Program-made: the position numbers and the translations under genes | In this document: positions 5,782 to 5,960 of the stretch, piece after piece | Position numbering within the stretch: the stretch's first letter is position 1 | Layout of the letters: each line of letters begins with the position of its first letter | Assembly (NCBI GenBank): GCA_017431185.1 | Contig: JAFRLP010000526.1 | Coordinates: forward strand, 1 to 5,960 | Direction of reading: 5' to 3' | DNA: 5,960 bases | Source: Victivallales bacterium | GTDB taxonomy: Bacteria; Verrucomicrobiota; Lentisphaeria; Oligosphaerales; Oligosphaeraceae | Notes under the pieces: generated by a model | The model's input: the letters and a program-made list of their open reading frames with translations, nothing else | What the model was told of the DNA's origin: nothing | Databases searched by the model: none

Positions 5782-5809
5782 GGGCAATTGGCAATTAGCA
5801 ATTAGCAAT
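5782..5809. repeat. Four tandem copies of a 7-bp repeat
   Basis: The plus strand holds GGGCAAT, TGGCAAT, TAGCAAT, TAGCAAT in immediate succession, consensus TRGCAAT, followed by GGG. It fills most of the 80-bp gap between the transposase stop (5828) and the lyase start (5747). It therefore lies in the lyase leader region and may be a variable-number tract or the edge of the insertion-sequence target. Confidence 0.75.
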
Positions 5810-5827
5810 GGGCTTAAGGCTTAGAAC

Positions 5828-5960
5828 CTATCCGTAAATAATACCTCGTTTTCTGAAAACAATGATGGCAGCCGCCAACTGGAGTAGCCCCTCGAACGAC
5901 GACTTCTTCTTCTCGAACCGGACAAGAATCTTCCTGAACCGGTTGAACCACGAGTGCGCC
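5828..5960 (-). CDS. IS5-family transposase, C-terminal 43 residues (runs off right edge)
   Basis: The frame enters from the right edge and ends at TAG 5828-5830. It reads AHSWFNRFRKILVRFEKKK, then SSFEGLLQLAAAIIVFRKRG and IIYG. The SWFNRFRKILVRFE block directly follows the catalytic glutamate (usually VER) in IS5-family DDE transposases, so that residue should lie just outside the window. The frame shown has no break. One end of the insertion sequence must lie between 5828 and roughly 5800 (TTAGAACC and CTTAAG nearby), but its terminal repeat cannot be fixed without the other end. Its position upstream of the lyase gene means insertion probably changed or removed the native promoter of that gene. 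Confidence 0.85.
   Translation of the reverse strand, partial: AHSWFNRFRKILVRFEKKKSSFEGLLQLAAAIIVFRKRGIIYG

Noticed and set aside
1..5960. CRISPR array, rRNA or riboswitch
   Set aside because: No regularly spaced direct repeats with spacers, and no conserved structured-RNA sequence was recognised by eye on either strand.

Overview
The window looks like accessory, repeat-rich DNA from a moderately GC-rich bacterium. The gene set (a PL-type heparinase II/III family enzyme, an IS5-family transposase tail, an AbiE system, small island-type genes) would fit a gut bacterium of the Verrucomicrobiota/PVC group such as Akkermansia. That assignment is inference from style and not proven by any single gene. 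Almost every recognisable gene lies on the minus strand. The one clear exception is an AT-rich lipoprotein gene.

Layout from left to right. Bases 1-559 hold the N-terminal two thirds of dihydropteroate synthase (folP, minus strand, running off the left edge), the only housekeeping gene. Upstream of it, 619-778 is a 160-bp element with 20-bp terminal inverted repeats that contains only a 35-codon tail of a reading frame. It looks like an internally deleted, non-autonomous transposable element. Bases 779-1146 carry no convincing gene but hold a hairpin and a 14-bp motif repeated 2.9 kb away. Bases 1147-2753 encode an apparently intact two-gene AbiE (type IV toxin-antitoxin / abortive infection) operon, antitoxin first, then the nucleotidyltransferase toxin, with a 4-bp ATGA overlap and a plausible promoter at 2803-2830.

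Bases 2880-3985 are a mosaic. A GC-rich, multiply broken gene (start at 3117) and a GC-rich gene fragment (start at 3732) begin with closely similar protein sequences (MQE-IFY). Between them sits an AT-rich insert with a plus-strand lipoprotein gene (3259-3648). Just upstream of the second fragment are one or two very small genes coupled to it.

Bases 3986-5747 are a heparinase II/III-family polysaccharide lyase gene, split by what looks like a 4-bp tandem duplication at 4932-4942. Removing one 4-bp unit restores a continuous 585-residue protein. Four copies of a 7-bp repeat (5782-5809) separate it from the C-terminal end of an IS5-family transposase that runs off the right edge.

Taken together, the window is a stretch between a core gene and an insertion sequence in which defence genes, decayed island genes and a damaged carbohydrate-degradation gene have accumulated. 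I see no sequence that clearly proves a new system. The best leads are the deleted transposable element, the paired MQE-IFY gene starts around the AT-rich insert, and the repeat-mediated frameshift in the lyase.
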